64,000 nucleotides of DNA from Pleurocapsa sp. FMAR1 (lineage in GTDB: Bacteria; Cyanobacteriota; Cyanobacteriia; Cyanobacteriales; Xenococcaceae): contig NZ_OY762512.1 in the NCBI RefSeq assembly GCF_963665995.1, positions 3,038,001-3,102,000 of the forward strand. Reading direction: 5' to 3'. This document shows, one piece after another, positions 26,889-36,597 of this stretch. Positions within the stretch are counted from its first letter, which is position 1, and each line of letters opens with the position of its first letter. A program made the translations under genes and the position numbers. The notes beneath the pieces are model-generated. The model saw only the letters and a list, made by a program, of their open reading frames with translations. It searched no databases and had not been told where the DNA came from.

Positions 26889-28430
26889 ATGACCTTAACC
26901 GAAACCATACTCGCTCAACAATCAGACAATGTACTAGCCAGATTGCGACAAGCAGATAAATTTTGGTCAGCCTTGCGTAATGGAGAAATAGATGCAACCG
27001 AAGTTGTTACTAATAGTTCAGAGAAAATTGGCAAATTAGATACAGACATTGTTATCTGTGGTGGAACATTAGGCATCTTGCTGGGTGCAGCACTACAGCA
27101 ACTAGGATGGCAGGTTAGCTTGATTGAAAAAGGAGTTTTAAAAGGCAGAGAGCAAGAATGGAATATTTCTCGTCATGAGTTAAAAACCTTGATTGACTTA
27201 AAGCTTTTGACTGAAGAAGAGTTAGAAAAAGCGATCGCCACAGAATATAATCCCGCTAGAGTTAGCTTTCAAGCAGGACAAGAAGTTTGGGTAGAAAATG
27301 TCTTAAATGTTGGCGTTTATCCTGTTTATCTATTGGAAAAACTCAAGCAGAAATTTCTTCAAGCTGGAGGCAAACTACTTGAGAATACGGCTTTTGAATC
27401 AGCGACAGTTCATCCTGATGGAATAGTAATTGAAGCAGGAAAAACGATTAAAGCTCGCCTCTTAATCGATGCGATGGGTCATTTTTCACCGATTATCAAA
27501 CAGGCAAGAAAGGGAACAAAACCCGAAGCAGTTTGTGTTGTGGTTGGTAGCTGCGCTCAAGGTTTTCCTGAAAACAATACGGGAGATTTGATTTATTCTT
27601 TTACACCAATTATTAATCACTGTCAGTACTTTTGGGAGGCTTTTCCTGCCAAAGATGGTCGCACTACCTATATGTTTAGCTATCTTGATGCTAACCCCCA
27701 AAGACCTAGCTTAGAATACTTCATGGACGAATATCTCAGGCTTTTGCCAGAGTATCAAAATATTGAGCTACAACAGCTAGAATTTCAGCGATTTTTGTTT
27801 GGCTTTTTTCCTGCTTATAAAAATAGTCCGATCGAATTAGAATGCGATCGCATTTTACCTGTAGGGGATAGTGCAGGGGGTCAATCTCCCGTTAGCTTTG
27901 GTGGCTTTGGGGCAATGATTCGCCATCTAAAACGTCTGACTGAAGGCGTTGACGAAGCTTTAACCGTAGATAGACTGAACAATAATGATTTAGCTTTGTT
28001 GCAACCATATCAACCCAATATTTCTGTCACCTGGTTATTCCAGCAAACTATGAGCGTCGAGGTAGACAAAGAAGTAAATCCTCAGCAAATAAATAACCTA
28101 ATGAATGGTGTTTTTGCAGTAATGGATCGTTTGGGAGATGATGTCCTAAAACCGTTTCTACAAGACGTAATTCAGTTTGTTCCCTTAGCTAAAACTTTGC
28201 CATTAGTTAACCCAAAACTAGTATTTCCTTTATTACCTCAGATTGGCGTTAGTTCTTTTATCAACTGGATTGTTCACTATTTTAATTTGGCAATATACAG
28301 CGGTTTATTTAATGCTGCAAAATTTGCTCAACCAATAACCAAAAACTTATCTCCAACCCAGCAATATTACTATCATCGTTGGTTAGATGCCTGGAAATAT
28401 GGTTCAGGTGGCGATTATGAACAAGATTAA
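26889..28430 (+). CDS. cruP: CruP-type lycopene-cyclase paralogue (FAD/NAD(P)-binding)
   Basis: This 513-residue flavoprotein has an N-terminal extension, then the dinucleotide fold DTDIVICGGTLGILLGAALQ (about 53-72). A helical region follows, then a second cofactor segment around DRILPVGDSAGGQSPVSFGG (about 320), and it ends WLDAWKYGSGGDY. The overall layout matches CruP, the paralogue of the CruA lycopene cyclase in cyanobacteria and plants. CruP is linked to limiting carotenoid peroxidation rather than cyclisation in plants. CruA itself is longer. The final 59 codons and downstream DNA are duplicated 5.5 kb away. Confidence 0.75.
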   Translation: MTLTETILAQQSDNVLARLRQADKFWSALRNGEIDATEVVTNSSEKIGKLDTDIVICGGTLGILLGAALQQLGWQVSLIEKGVLKGREQEWNISRHELKTLIDLKLLTEEELEKAIATEYNPARVSFQAGQEVWVENVLNVGVYPVYLLEKLKQKFLQAGGKLLENTAFESATVHPDGIVIEAGKTIKARLLIDAMGHFSPIIKQARKGTKPEAVCVVVGSCAQGFPENNTGDLIYSFTPIINHCQYFWEAFPAKDGRTTYMFSYLDANPQRPSLEYFMDEYLRLLPEYQNIELQQLEFQRFLFGFFPAYKNSPIELECDRILPVGDSAGGQSPVSFGGFGAMIRHLKRLTEGVDEALTVDRLNNNDLALLQPYQPNISVTWLFQQTMSVEVDKEVNPQQINNLMNGVFAVMDRLGDDVLKPFLQDVIQFVPLAKTLPLVNPKLVFPLLPQIGVSSFINWIVHYFNLAIYSGLFNAAKFAQPITKNLSPTQQYYYHRWLDAWKYGSGGDYEQD

Positions 28431-28663
28431 TTGGAAATAGCAAATAAAAATACTATTACGAATAGTAAAGGCGAATCGCGATTCGCCCCTACACAAACTT
28501 GATATTAGAACCAAAACTTAATGCTATACATGAAAATATTGAAGATGGAAATACATCTATATGGTGTAAGTCTTGCTACTATTTTCAAAAAAAGCTTATG
28601 TTTTGTGTATCTAGATACTAACCTTAGCGAATTGTCAACATTTTTTTGTCACAATGAAATTAA
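28255..28663 (+). repeat. Duplicated segment, copy 1 (cruP 3' end plus downstream DNA)
   Basis: The last 59 codons of cruP and the DNA up to 28663 recur at 33748-34119 with high identity. Copy 1 has extra DNA after the stop codon, including the 28464-28492 palindrome. Homology ends exactly where the group II intron 3' end begins (28664). Confidence 0.9.
28464..28492. repeat. GGCGAATCGCGATTCGCC palindrome
   Basis: A perfect inverted repeat, GGCGAATCGCGATTCGCC, followed by CCTAC. It is present in copy 1 of the duplicated segment and missing from copy 2, so it is an insertion (or a loss in copy 2). It is of the same general class as those at 10650, 48741 and 52224. Confidence 0.7.
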
Positions 28664-28738
28664 GTCGGGTAGGTCAGGAGTATTACTACTCCCTTCTCCC
28701 CTAAGAACCGAGCGTGCAAGTTTCCAAGCACTCGGCTC
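28664..28738 (-). mobile_element. Group II intron 3' end (domains V and VI)
   Basis: On the minus strand 28738-28705 is a 34-nt domain V: it begins GAGCCGAGTG with the AGC triad and has a GGAAAC tetraloop region and the closing CTCGGTTC. 28704-28664 folds as domain VI (GGAGAAGGGAGTA…) and ends CCTACCCGAC. The duplicated segment lacking this sequence shows the intron-exon junction between 28664 and 28663. No reverse-transcriptase ORF remains upstream. Confidence 0.75.
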
Positions 28739-28789
28739 AAGCAATATCACTCTTTGTCGTAATGAGTTTTATGGTGACAATATAAATTG

Positions 28790-28960
28790 GTGCGACCTGA
28801 AAGTTGCATTTTAGAGTAAGTCCCTAAGAAAGACTTTAGCCTAATGGTCAAGGCTGTACCCGCCCGAAGGGGCATCATTAGTAATAGAGTGGTCGAGAAT
28901 TTGGCAGTAGTTGCCCGATAATTAGGGAGATCGCGTGCAGTCATCTCTTAAAATAAAAAT
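28790..28960 (+). mobile_element. Possible group II intron 5' fragment
   Basis: GTGCGACCTGAAAGTTGCA fits the GTGYG 5' end of group II introns, and the next 150 bp has the small-helix character of domain I. It faces the opposite way to the domain V/VI piece only 50 bp away, so it cannot belong to the same intact intron. The assignment rests on weak consensus. Confidence 0.35.
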
Positions 28961-28971
28961 TCTTGACAAGA

Positions 28972-29310
28972 TTAGCTAATTATTTCGCCATAGTCATGGC
29001 TGCGATCAAGAAAAAACGTACCAGAAACTTTAATGGCATAGTCACCTTGGGGCTGCAACCATAAGGTGTCTATGCCCGTATTACCTTCTAAAGGTCCTTT
29101 TTGTTCTAGCCAGTGCAAAACTAGCACTTCTCCTCCTAAAGGATGCTTGCCGTGAGCAAGATATTGCAATGTTCCTGATTGATTGTTATCGGGAGTTACA
29201 TATCTTCCACCGTCCTCATTTAATAAAATTGTTACTGCCTGCCAATCTTCTTGAGCAACTCGAAAACGGGCAGTAATTTCTTTAGTTCGTAACCATTCTG
29301 GTACTGGCAT
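28972..29310 (-). CDS. Hypothetical protein downstream of the halogenase-like gene
   Basis: I choose ATG 29310, which has AAGGAG 12 bp upstream and gives 112 residues beginning MPVPEWLRTKEITARFRVAQ. A longer reading to 29436 adds 42 residues with no domain character. The protein is beta-rich (WQAVTILLNEDGGRYVTPD, LVLHWLEQKGPLEGNTGIDT) and ends with an FFLDRSHDYG motif. I do not recognise the family. It follows the flavoprotein gene by 115 bp on the same strand and is probably in its operon. Confidence 0.55.
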   Translation of the reverse strand: MPVPEWLRTKEITARFRVAQEDWQAVTILLNEDGGRYVTPDNNQSGTLQYLAHGKHPLGGEVLVLHWLEQKGPLEGNTGIDTLWLQPQGDYAIKVSGTFFLDRSHDYGEIIS

Positions 29311-29425
29311 GGGGTAAATTCTCCTTTTAAAACTTCGATTTAATAAGTGTAGTAGACAAAAATTTTTACCAAAGTATCTTTCCCGATCGCTCTGGGGAAA
29401 GATACTAAATTCGAGAGCGAATAAA

Positions 29426-31078
29426 TTATTCAACACAAGTCAGCTCAGTTTGTAACTCTTCAGTTGCCTCATTTTGGACAATGTAAGGAGTCAACTCTGA
29501 GTGAATATCTAAATAATTAACCAAATAAGCTTCAATTCTTGAGACCATCACCTCATAATCTTCCATTGTTTGCTGATTGACTGCTTTTTGTTCGCCTACG
29601 GCAATCTCTGCTTCTCGCATGATTTGCCAAAGCTGCTTTTGTAATGATTGATAGATTGGATTGAGAATTCCCCAAACGTTGGTATCCGCAAGACAGTAAT
29701 CGGACATAATATGCTGATTAAAGTGTCGGCGAGCATCAATTTCTTGGAAACGTTGAATTAGTTCGATCGCTCTGGGGTGATTAAACGACATATAGACAAG
29801 CTGATTGTCTCGTTCTAGAGCTTCATAAAGTTTGCCCACAAAAGCTTCATAATCAGCAAAAGCTTTTTGGGAGAAATTGTTACAGTTGATCGCTCTAAGG
29901 GTGCTTTGAGCAGCAAAATAAGCAGTTGCCACACCACCAGTTAAGCCTGGTGAAATTAGAGGATCGACAAAAAATGCTGCTTCGCCAATGCTTAACCAAC
30001 CATCTCCTACCGCTTGTTCGGCATAGCCACGAATGTTAGCCCGCGCTCTTAAAGCTTGTTGAGTGTCATAAAGATCAGAGACGAGTTCAGCACCCTCAAG
30101 TAATTCAGCGAGCGCAGGATATTGTTGGGCATAATGGTCGAATGCTACTTTACGTCCTTCGGCAAATTTGTCATCGCGATCGGTTCGCAACACCATGCCA
30201 ATACTGATGAGATCCTCTTCAGGACAGCCATGACGAGCAGCTAATTCTGCTTTAGTAGGTAATTCTTCTCCACCCAAAAAGCGATTGAACATCGACTCTC
30301 TGTCGGCTTCGGGTACGTTTTCCCAAGAAACTAGAGGAATGTACCACATCCAACCTTCACGGAAACAGAAATGTTGGGTATACTGATCGCGGCTAAACTG
30401 AGCCACCTTTTGCCAGTCGGTGCGATCGCCGAGACGATTGACGTTTTTAAAATAGCCCCAAACAGCATTGCTTTGAAAATTTACGTCTTCTTTGTTATAT
30501 AGATCGAGATGTTTGGCAATTATGCTGGCAGGACCACTAGCATCTACTACCAATTGAGATTTAATTTCGTATTTTTGTTGCTGAAAACGATAGGCAATAG
30601 TGTTACCGAGATCGCTCAATTGAGAATTAGCTAGATCCACTCGCGCGCCTTGAATCACTTCTACTCCTAGGCGACGAGCATTGGTAATTAATAAGCCATC
30701 TAGTAAACGTCGTTCAACCTGAAAGGTTTCATCAAATGTTTCCAAAATATATTCTGGTGCTTCGGTGACATTTTCAATTGATTCGTCAACGTGAAAAAAA
30801 CCTAAGCCATTTTTAGGAAAAAATAGTAGTTCAAGAGCTTCTTGGGAGATTCCCACAGAACGGAGTGCTTTACAAAATCCCGAAAGCGTACTTTCTCCGA
30901 TTTTAAATTTTGGTTGTGACTCTCTTTCTAGAACTACTACTTGCAGTTGGGGGCGTGCTTGCTTCAGCCAAGAGGCATACAAAATACCTTGAGGTCCCGC
31001 ACCGATTACTACAACCTGATATTCGTTTTTAGAACAGTTTTTGGCACGATTGTTTTGAATTTCAGTATTAATACTCAT
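29426..31078 (-). CDS. Flavin-dependent halogenase-like FAD oxidoreductase
   Basis: This 550-residue flavoprotein begins with the FAD fold VVVIGAGPQGILYASWLKQA (about 22-41), followed by ERESQPKFKIGESTLSG. The GEST segment is typical of the halogenase/geranylgeranyl-reductase group. GWMWYIPLVSW (about 243) satisfies the WxWxIP motif regarded as a hallmark of flavin-dependent halogenases. GDGWLSIGEAAFFVDPLISPG gives the second FAD contact. Related proteins without the catalytic Lys/Glu are monooxygenases, so halogenation is a candidate activity only. No NRPS/PKS or carrier-protein gene is nearby, suggesting a free small-molecule substrate. Confidence 0.65.
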   Translation of the reverse strand: MSINTEIQNNRAKNCSKNEYQVVVIGAGPQGILYASWLKQARPQLQVVVLERESQPKFKIGESTLSGFCKALRSVGISQEALELLFFPKNGLGFFHVDESIENVTEAPEYILETFDETFQVERRLLDGLLITNARRLGVEVIQGARVDLANSQLSDLGNTIAYRFQQQKYEIKSQLVVDASGPASIIAKHLDLYNKEDVNFQSNAVWGYFKNVNRLGDRTDWQKVAQFSRDQYTQHFCFREGWMWYIPLVSWENVPEADRESMFNRFLGGEELPTKAELAARHGCPEEDLISIGMVLRTDRDDKFAEGRKVAFDHYAQQYPALAELLEGAELVSDLYDTQQALRARANIRGYAEQAVGDGWLSIGEAAFFVDPLISPGLTGGVATAYFAAQSTLRAINCNNFSQKAFADYEAFVGKLYEALERDNQLVYMSFNHPRAIELIQRFQEIDARRHFNQHIMSDYCLADTNVWGILNPIYQSLQKQLWQIMREAEIAVGEQKAVNQQTMEDYEVMVSRIEAYLVNYLDIHSELTPYIVQNEATEELQTELTCVE

Positions 31079-31262
31079 GGCACACTTAAGTAAAGTATTC
31101 TAACAATCAAACAGTAACCTTAATTTTCTGATTTTATAATGTAGTAATTACTTAAATTTGAACGTCTAAATATTAGTAAATAAGACAAAAATTAGTAATA
31201 GTACTGATGCAAAAATAGTTCTAAGAAAAAATAGTTAAATATTTTTACTTGAGTATTTAATT

Positions 31263-33428
31263 TTATCTAGTCCTTAGCCAATTTAAAAGGGAGCGGGGGT
31301 TTAAAGGTTTAGAAAATAGATAACCCTGTCCGTAAAGACACTGAAGATTTTTTAATTTAGCAAGTTGAGCTTCAGTTTCAATTCCTTCGGCAATCACTTT
31401 TAAGCCCAAACTCTTAGCCATCATCACAATAGCTTCAACAATTTCACCATTATTTCCTTCAGAATCTATTGCTTGAACAAAAGAGCGATCGATTTTAAGT
31501 ACGTCAATCGGTAGACTATGAAGATAACTCAAAGAAGAATAACCCGTACCAAAATCATCTAAATGTAGCCCAAAACCTAAAATCTTAATCTGCCTCAAAG
31601 TTTCCGTGGTTATTTGGACATCCTGCATCAAAAGACTTTCAGTAATTTCTAATTGCAGACTTCGAGGTTCTAAGCCAGTCATTTGTAGAATCTGAATCAA
31701 CGAATCAATTAAATAAGGTTGAGAAAGCTGCTTTTGAGAAATATTAACTGCTATGGTCAAATTAGGATTATTAAACTGAAGTTGCCATTCCTTTAACTGA
31801 TAGCAAACTTCCTGCAAAACCCACCAGCCAAGGGGAACTATCATTCCTGTCTCTTCGGCTAGGGTTATAAATTCTCCTGGTGAAACATAGCCTCTTTGAG
31901 AATGTTTCCAGCGGGTTAAAGCTTCAAAACCAACTACTTGACCGTCCAGCAAAGAAACAATCGGCTGGTAGTGCAGTCGAAATTCTCCTCTGTCGAGAGA
32001 ATGATGGAAATCAGTTTCCAGGCTTAGTCGATTTGCTACTTGAGTATGCAAACTCTCATCGAACAACTCATAATTAGTAGTGCCTAAAGCCTTGGCTTTA
32101 TACATGGCAATATCGGCATTGCGTAATAAGTCTTCTGCCGAGTTGAGATTAGGTTCGCTTAAAGCAATGCCAATGCTGACGCTGGTAAAAACTTCGTGTA
32201 TGCCCAAATGAAACGGAGATTTTAGACTTTGTTGAATACGTTCTGCAAGTTTGGTTGCTTCACTCAGGGTTTGAACGTCTTCGAGCAAAATTGCAAATTC
32301 ATCGCCTCCTAATCTGGCTAAAATATCGCTGGCACGCAAACAAGTTTTTAATCTCTGGGCGATTCCCACTAAAAGTAGATCGCCACTTTTGTGACCTAAA
32401 CTATCGTTAACATATTTAAAACGATTTAGATCTAAGAAAAAGACCGCAAATTTGCGGTTGGGATCGCGTCGATATTTTTCTAAAGCTCGATTCAGATAAT
32501 TGCTTAACAAGTTCCGATTGGGCAAGTCGGTTAGACCATCGTACAAAGCATCATAAGCTAGTTGTCGTTCGGCTTTTTGACGCTCTAGTTCGGCTGTTGC
32601 TCTGGCTGCAAAAATTTTGAGGATTGATAGCTCAGTCGATCCGTCTTCCATCGGACGCTCGTCAATGACGACCAAATGTCCCAGAATTATTCCTGATGAA
32701 TTGACCAAAGGAACACCAACATAGCTTTCCGCATTTAGTTTGGCTAAATCCTGGTCTAAAGGAAAAATAGTCCGTAACTTCCTAGGATAATGACAAGATA
32801 TACCAGCAATAACCTGCTCGCAAGGTGTATTTGCTATAGCATATTCAAAGTTTTCACCAAAGTCTTCTTTGCACCAAAAAGCTAAGGTACAGACTCGCTG
32901 TGGACTAGTTTTTTCTAAACATTCTGTGACAAACGCATAGCTAACCGAGAGCGCGCAAGTCAAATGATAGACTAAAGAGTGGAAAAAGTCTTTCCCCGTT
33001 ACAGTAGCCGTACCTTCAACTACCGAACGTAAAGATATTTCTGTTTGCATCTGCTTGGTCATATTTTCCTGAATAATCAGGACTCCAAACCAGTTATCTT
33101 GCTTAACTTGTTTAATATGAATAACTAAAGAATTTTCTAGCTTAAAATTCTCGCTATTGTGGTTAAGTCTAGACTCGGTTTTCTCTAAGCGAGCGATCGC
33201 CTTAATCTCTGTGGCAATTTTTCGAGCTAATTCTGCTTCGCTACCGACTAAAGTCTTACATACATTTAGGTAATTATCTCCAATACTCGTGTTCTTTGAA
33301 AAACCACTATTAATTGAATTATTTTTCCAAGCTTTATTCAGTGCAATAATTTTGCCTTCTCGGTCGATTAAAGCAACTTGACTATCAAAAGCATCAAAGA
33401 TTGGCTGAAATAACTGGAAATATTCCAT
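31263..33428 (-). CDS. PAS-GAF-GGDEF-EAL cyclic-di-GMP signalling protein
   Basis: This 721-residue soluble protein has a PAS domain (about 1-125), a GAF domain (about 135-285, with a possible thiol pair), a GGDEF domain (about 295-455) and an EAL domain (about 470-721). The diguanylate cyclase site is intact (RLGGDEFAILLE), with an RxxD inhibitory site (RASD) five residues before it. The phosphodiesterase domain retains FEALTRW, DDFGTGYSSLSYL, LKIDRSFV and EGIETEAQ. Both activities are therefore possible, with PAS/GAF sensing deciding the balance. It is monocistronic. Confidence 0.93.
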   Translation of the reverse strand: MEYFQLFQPIFDAFDSQVALIDREGKIIALNKAWKNNSINSGFSKNTSIGDNYLNVCKTLVGSEAELARKIATEIKAIARLEKTESRLNHNSENFKLENSLVIHIKQVKQDNWFGVLIIQENMTKQMQTEISLRSVVEGTATVTGKDFFHSLVYHLTCALSVSYAFVTECLEKTSPQRVCTLAFWCKEDFGENFEYAIANTPCEQVIAGISCHYPRKLRTIFPLDQDLAKLNAESYVGVPLVNSSGIILGHLVVIDERPMEDGSTELSILKIFAARATAELERQKAERQLAYDALYDGLTDLPNRNLLSNYLNRALEKYRRDPNRKFAVFFLDLNRFKYVNDSLGHKSGDLLLVGIAQRLKTCLRASDILARLGGDEFAILLEDVQTLSEATKLAERIQQSLKSPFHLGIHEVFTSVSIGIALSEPNLNSAEDLLRNADIAMYKAKALGTTNYELFDESLHTQVANRLSLETDFHHSLDRGEFRLHYQPIVSLLDGQVVGFEALTRWKHSQRGYVSPGEFITLAEETGMIVPLGWWVLQEVCYQLKEWQLQFNNPNLTIAVNISQKQLSQPYLIDSLIQILQMTGLEPRSLQLEITESLLMQDVQITTETLRQIKILGFGLHLDDFGTGYSSLSYLHSLPIDVLKIDRSFVQAIDSEGNNGEIVEAIVMMAKSLGLKVIAEGIETEAQLAKLKNLQCLYGQGYLFSKPLNPRSLLNWLRTR

Positions 33429-33747
33429 AATTAACTACTCGTAACAGATAAGTTCAACTGTGGTATTGATCGAAGTAAATACATATACATATTACCTTGA
33501 TAGATCAAATCAGACGTTCATATTAGCTTATTCTCGGCTTTCGATTACTGTATTCACAGTGAGACAGTCCAAACTCTCAATAGCAAAGTGTAATCGCTCG
33601 CTATACATTCTATTTAGGACTACCCCGTTTTTGACGATCGCATTACAGTTACAAGTGGGACAAAATAAAGTTGACTTTGATATCATCAAACCTTCAAGAG
33701 ATAATTAAACTTCTATTTTCCTTTATCCTTTCCTATTTGGGACTACC
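33429..33747. other. Non-coding region upstream of the GGDEF-EAL gene
   Basis: About 320 bp with no convincing gene. The ORF at 33460-33708 on the plus strand has no family features and lies in what should be the divergent promoter. Confidence 0.4.
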
Positions 33748-34119
33748 CTTTTGTTAACTGGATTGTTCACTATTTTAATTTGGCAATATACAGCGGTTTA
33801 TTTAACGCTGCAAAATTTGCTCAACCAATAGCCAAAAACTTATCTCCAACCCAGCAATATTACTATCATCGTTGGTTAGATGCCTGGAAATATGGTTCAG
33901 GTGGCGATTATGAACAAGATTAATTGGAAATAGCAAATGAAACATACTGTAGAGCGTTTTTCTCTCTAAAGAAGATTATATATATTTGAAAACATTGAAG
34001 ATAGAAATACATTTATATAGTGTAAGTTTTGCTACTGTTTTCAAAAAAAACTTGTATTTTGTGTATCTAGATACTAACTGTAGTGAATTGTCAATATTTT
34101 TTTGCCACAATGAAATTAA
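33748..34119 (+). repeat. Duplicated segment, copy 2 (cruP 3'-end pseudogene)
   Basis: This copy carries the last 57-58 codons of cruP through the stop, with a few substitutions, and then the downstream DNA that also follows the real gene. It has no 5' part, so it is a dead fragment. It lacks the intron and the palindrome of copy 1. The segment ends about 75 bp before the cupin gene. Confidence 0.9.
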
Positions 34120-34192
34120 TATTCATAACCTTAGTCTACAGAAAGGGAAGAATAAAATTCAATTTATAGACTTTTAATAGCTAACTAAAATT

Positions 34193-34648
34193 ATGGGATT
34201 AATTCAAGGTGTAACCATTCAACCAATTGAATCTATTCAAGGAGGAATGGCGGAATTTTATACGCCTCAATCTAGTAATGAAACTATAATTGTTAAAGTA
34301 CCAGCTAATGTTATTGATGACCTTTTTGTTCACAAAAAACAAACTGACCAGCTACTAGTAGTTAGAGGAAGTTTTGTATTAGTAGTTTTATATAATAAGC
34401 AATATCAATATATTCCCTTGAGCGAAGATGTGCCACAGGTAGCGATAATTCCCAGAGGAATTTTACACGGTGCAATTAACTTTGAAAATCGAGATTGCTT
34501 ACTAGTCAATGCTGTGTTGCGAAATAGTGAACCAAGCGCGAGAGATTATCAGCCATTACCCAAACCTTTTCCCTATGATTTAGAAAAGGCTAAAGCTAGC
34601 TTGAGTAATTTATCTAATCAAGTTATGACTGAGAGTGACGTTGCCTGA
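34193..34648 (+). CDS. RmlC-like cupin protein
   Basis: This 151-residue protein has a predicted double-stranded beta-helix: IVKVPANVIDDLFVHKKQTD, QLLVVRGSFVLVVLYNKQYQ, VAIIPRGILHGAINFENRD. The spacing of glycines and the PRGILHGA turn are those of RmlC/dTDP-sugar-epimerase-like cupins. Most metal-binding histidines of the cupin site are missing (one remains in LHGA). The specific role is unknown. It sits between the cruP tail duplicate and the convergent ilvD. Confidence 0.6.
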   Translation: MGLIQGVTIQPIESIQGGMAEFYTPQSSNETIIVKVPANVIDDLFVHKKQTDQLLVVRGSFVLVVLYNKQYQYIPLSEDVPQVAIIPRGILHGAINFENRDCLLVNAVLRNSEPSARDYQPLPKPFPYDLEKAKASLSNLSNQVMTESDVA

Positions 34649-34688
34649 ATAAGAAATACGCGAGATTTAAATCAGGCAAAAACGCCGT

Positions 34689-36377
34689 TTAATTATGCAA
34701 ATTTAGATCTGTAACTGCACCAAGACTACTAGTCGAAACTAGTTTGGCATATTTACCCAAAACTCCTCTGGTGTATTTAGGTTGACGTGGCTGCCATTGG
34801 CTATGACGTTTGGCTAATTCTGCATCATCAACATTTAGCTGCAATAACTTTTGACGAGCATCAATAGTAATGCTATCTCCTTCTTTGACCAGGGCAATTG
34901 TTCCGCCGACGGCAGCTTCAGGGGCAACATGACCGACAACCATGCCGTAAGTACCACCAGAGAAACGACCATCGGTGATTAGTCCTACAGAATCTCCTAA
35001 TCCCGCACCGATGATTGCCGAAGTGGGAGCAAGCATTTCTCGCATTCCTGGACCACCTTGAGGACCTTCATAACGAACAACGATGATATCTCCAGCCTTG
35101 ATTTCACCGTCTAGAATTGCGGACAAACATTCTTCTTCCGATTCAAAAACTATAGCAGAACCAGTAATAACAGGATTTTTTACCCCGCTGATTTTAGCAA
35201 CTGAACCTTCTTTAGCAAGATTGCCCTTGAGTATTGCCAGATGTCCTTCTGCATAGACAGGATTATCCCATTGACGAATTACATCTTGATCTGCGGGAGG
35301 GTTTTCGGGGATATCAGCCAAGAGTTCAGCAATAGTTTTACCAGTAACCGTTAAAGCATCTCCATGGAGCAAATCATGAGCCAAAAGCATTTTCATGACT
35401 TGAGGAATGCCACCCGCATTATGCAGATTTACGGTAACGTATTTCCCTGATGGCTTAAGATTACAAATTACGGGGACTCGCTGACGAATGGTTTCAAAAT
35501 CGTCTATGGTAAGCTCGACTCCAATCGTATTAGCGATCGCCAGTAAATGCAAGACGGAATTAGTTGAGCCTCCTACTGCCATAATTACCGTAATTGCATT
35601 CTCAAAAGCTTTACGAGTCAAAATCTGGCTGGGTAAAATTTGATTTTTGACCGCTTCCACCAAAGCAAAAGCAGATTTTTCAGTACTTTCGGCTTTCTCC
35701 TCGTCCTCTGCTGCCATAGTCGAAGAATAGGGCAAACTCATTCCCATCGCCTCAAACGCCGAAGACATAGTATTGGCGGTAAACATTCCGCCACAAGACC
35801 CAGCACCAGGACAGGCTTTGTGTTCAATAGCATCTAATTCAGCTTTGTCTATTTTTCCCGCACTAAATTTTCCTACTGCTTCAAAAGAACTAACTACGGT
35901 CAAATCTTCGCCGTTGTGTTTACCTGGCTTAATAGTGCCACCGTAAACAAAGATAGCAGGAATATTCAGGCGAGCGATCGCCAGCATTGCCCCAGGCATA
36001 TTTTTATCACAACCGCCAATCGCCAGCACAGCATCCATACTTTGCCCATTACAGACAGTTTCAATCGAGTCAGCAATTACATCACGGGAGACTAAGGAAT
36101 ACTTCATCCCTTCTGTACCCATAGAAATACCGTCACTGATCGTAATTGTGCCAAACATCTGAGGCATTGCCCCAGCTTCTTTGAGTGCGGTTTCGGCTCG
36201 TAGTGCTAAGGTATTGATCCCCATATTGCAGGGAGTGATGGTGCTATACCCGTTAGCTAAACCGACTATAGGCTTGTTGAAATCATTGTCCCCAAAGCCT
36301 ACCGCTCTTAACATAGCGCGGTTAGGTGATCTTTGGTTACCTTGGGTTACTTTTTGGCTTCGGCGATTGTCAGACAT
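34689..36377 (-). CDS. ilvD: Dihydroxy-acid dehydratase
   Basis: This 562-residue enzyme of valine/isoleucine synthesis converts 2,3-dihydroxy acids to 2-keto acids. The Fe-S cluster cysteines are in [19 protein letters not shown] (about 117-135) and [20 protein letters not shown] (about 187-206), and the second signature is [20 protein letters not shown] near 470. The length is typical. A 21-bp tandem duplication lies just upstream of the start. Confidence 0.96.
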   Translation of the reverse strand: MSDNRRSQKVTQGNQRSPNRAMLRAVGFGDNDFNKPIVGLANGYSTITPCNMGINTLALRAETALKEAGAMPQMFGTITISDGISMGTEGMKYSLVSRDVIADSIETVCNGQSMDAVLAIGGCDKNMPGAMLAIARLNIPAIFVYGGTIKPGKHNGEDLTVVSSFEAVGKFSAGKIDKAELDAIEHKACPGAGSCGGMFTANTMSSAFEAMGMSLPYSSTMAAEDEEKAESTEKSAFALVEAVKNQILPSQILTRKAFENAITVIMAVGGSTNSVLHLLAIANTIGVELTIDDFETIRQRVPVICNLKPSGKYVTVNLHNAGGIPQVMKMLLAHDLLHGDALTVTGKTIAELLADIPENPPADQDVIRQWDNPVYAEGHLAILKGNLAKEGSVAKISGVKNPVITGSAIVFESEEECLSAILDGEIKAGDIIVVRYEGPQGGPGMREMLAPTSAIIGAGLGDSVGLITDGRFSGGTYGMVVGHVAPEAAVGGTIALVKEGDSITIDARQKLLQLNVDDAELAKRHSQWQPRQPKYTRGVLGKYAKLVSTSSLGAVTDLNLHN

Positions 36378-36392
36378 CTATTGCATCTCCTT

Positions 36393-36434
36393 TCATTGAG
36401 CATTAAGTATTGGTCATTGAGCATTAAGTATTGG
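36393..36434. repeat. 21-bp tandem repeat upstream of ilvD
   Basis: Two perfect copies of TCATTGAGCATTAAGTATTG plus G, with a third partial copy, start 16 bp upstream of the ilvD ATG. They lie in its 5' leader or promoter and could affect expression. Confidence 0.8.
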
Positions 36435-36597
36435 TCATTAATGGTCAAGTAAAAAGTAAAATTGAGCGTTGGTAAATCTAGGTATAAAATTTTCAGAATA
36501 AACATACGATACCGAAATATTTGCTTTGGTTACGAGCAGATTTACCAATTCAGCTTATAGATAAAAACTATAGACAGCGAAATTAACTTGTACGGCC

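Noticed and set aside
28521-28814. Plus-strand ORF of 97 codons after cruP (and its 63-codon counterpart at 33986)
   Set aside because: It spans the duplicated non-coding DNA and runs into the group II intron 3' end, so it is not a conserved protein.
33460-33708. Plus-strand ORF of 82 codons upstream of the GGDEF-EAL gene
   Set aside because: No family features or RBS, and it occupies the probable promoter region.
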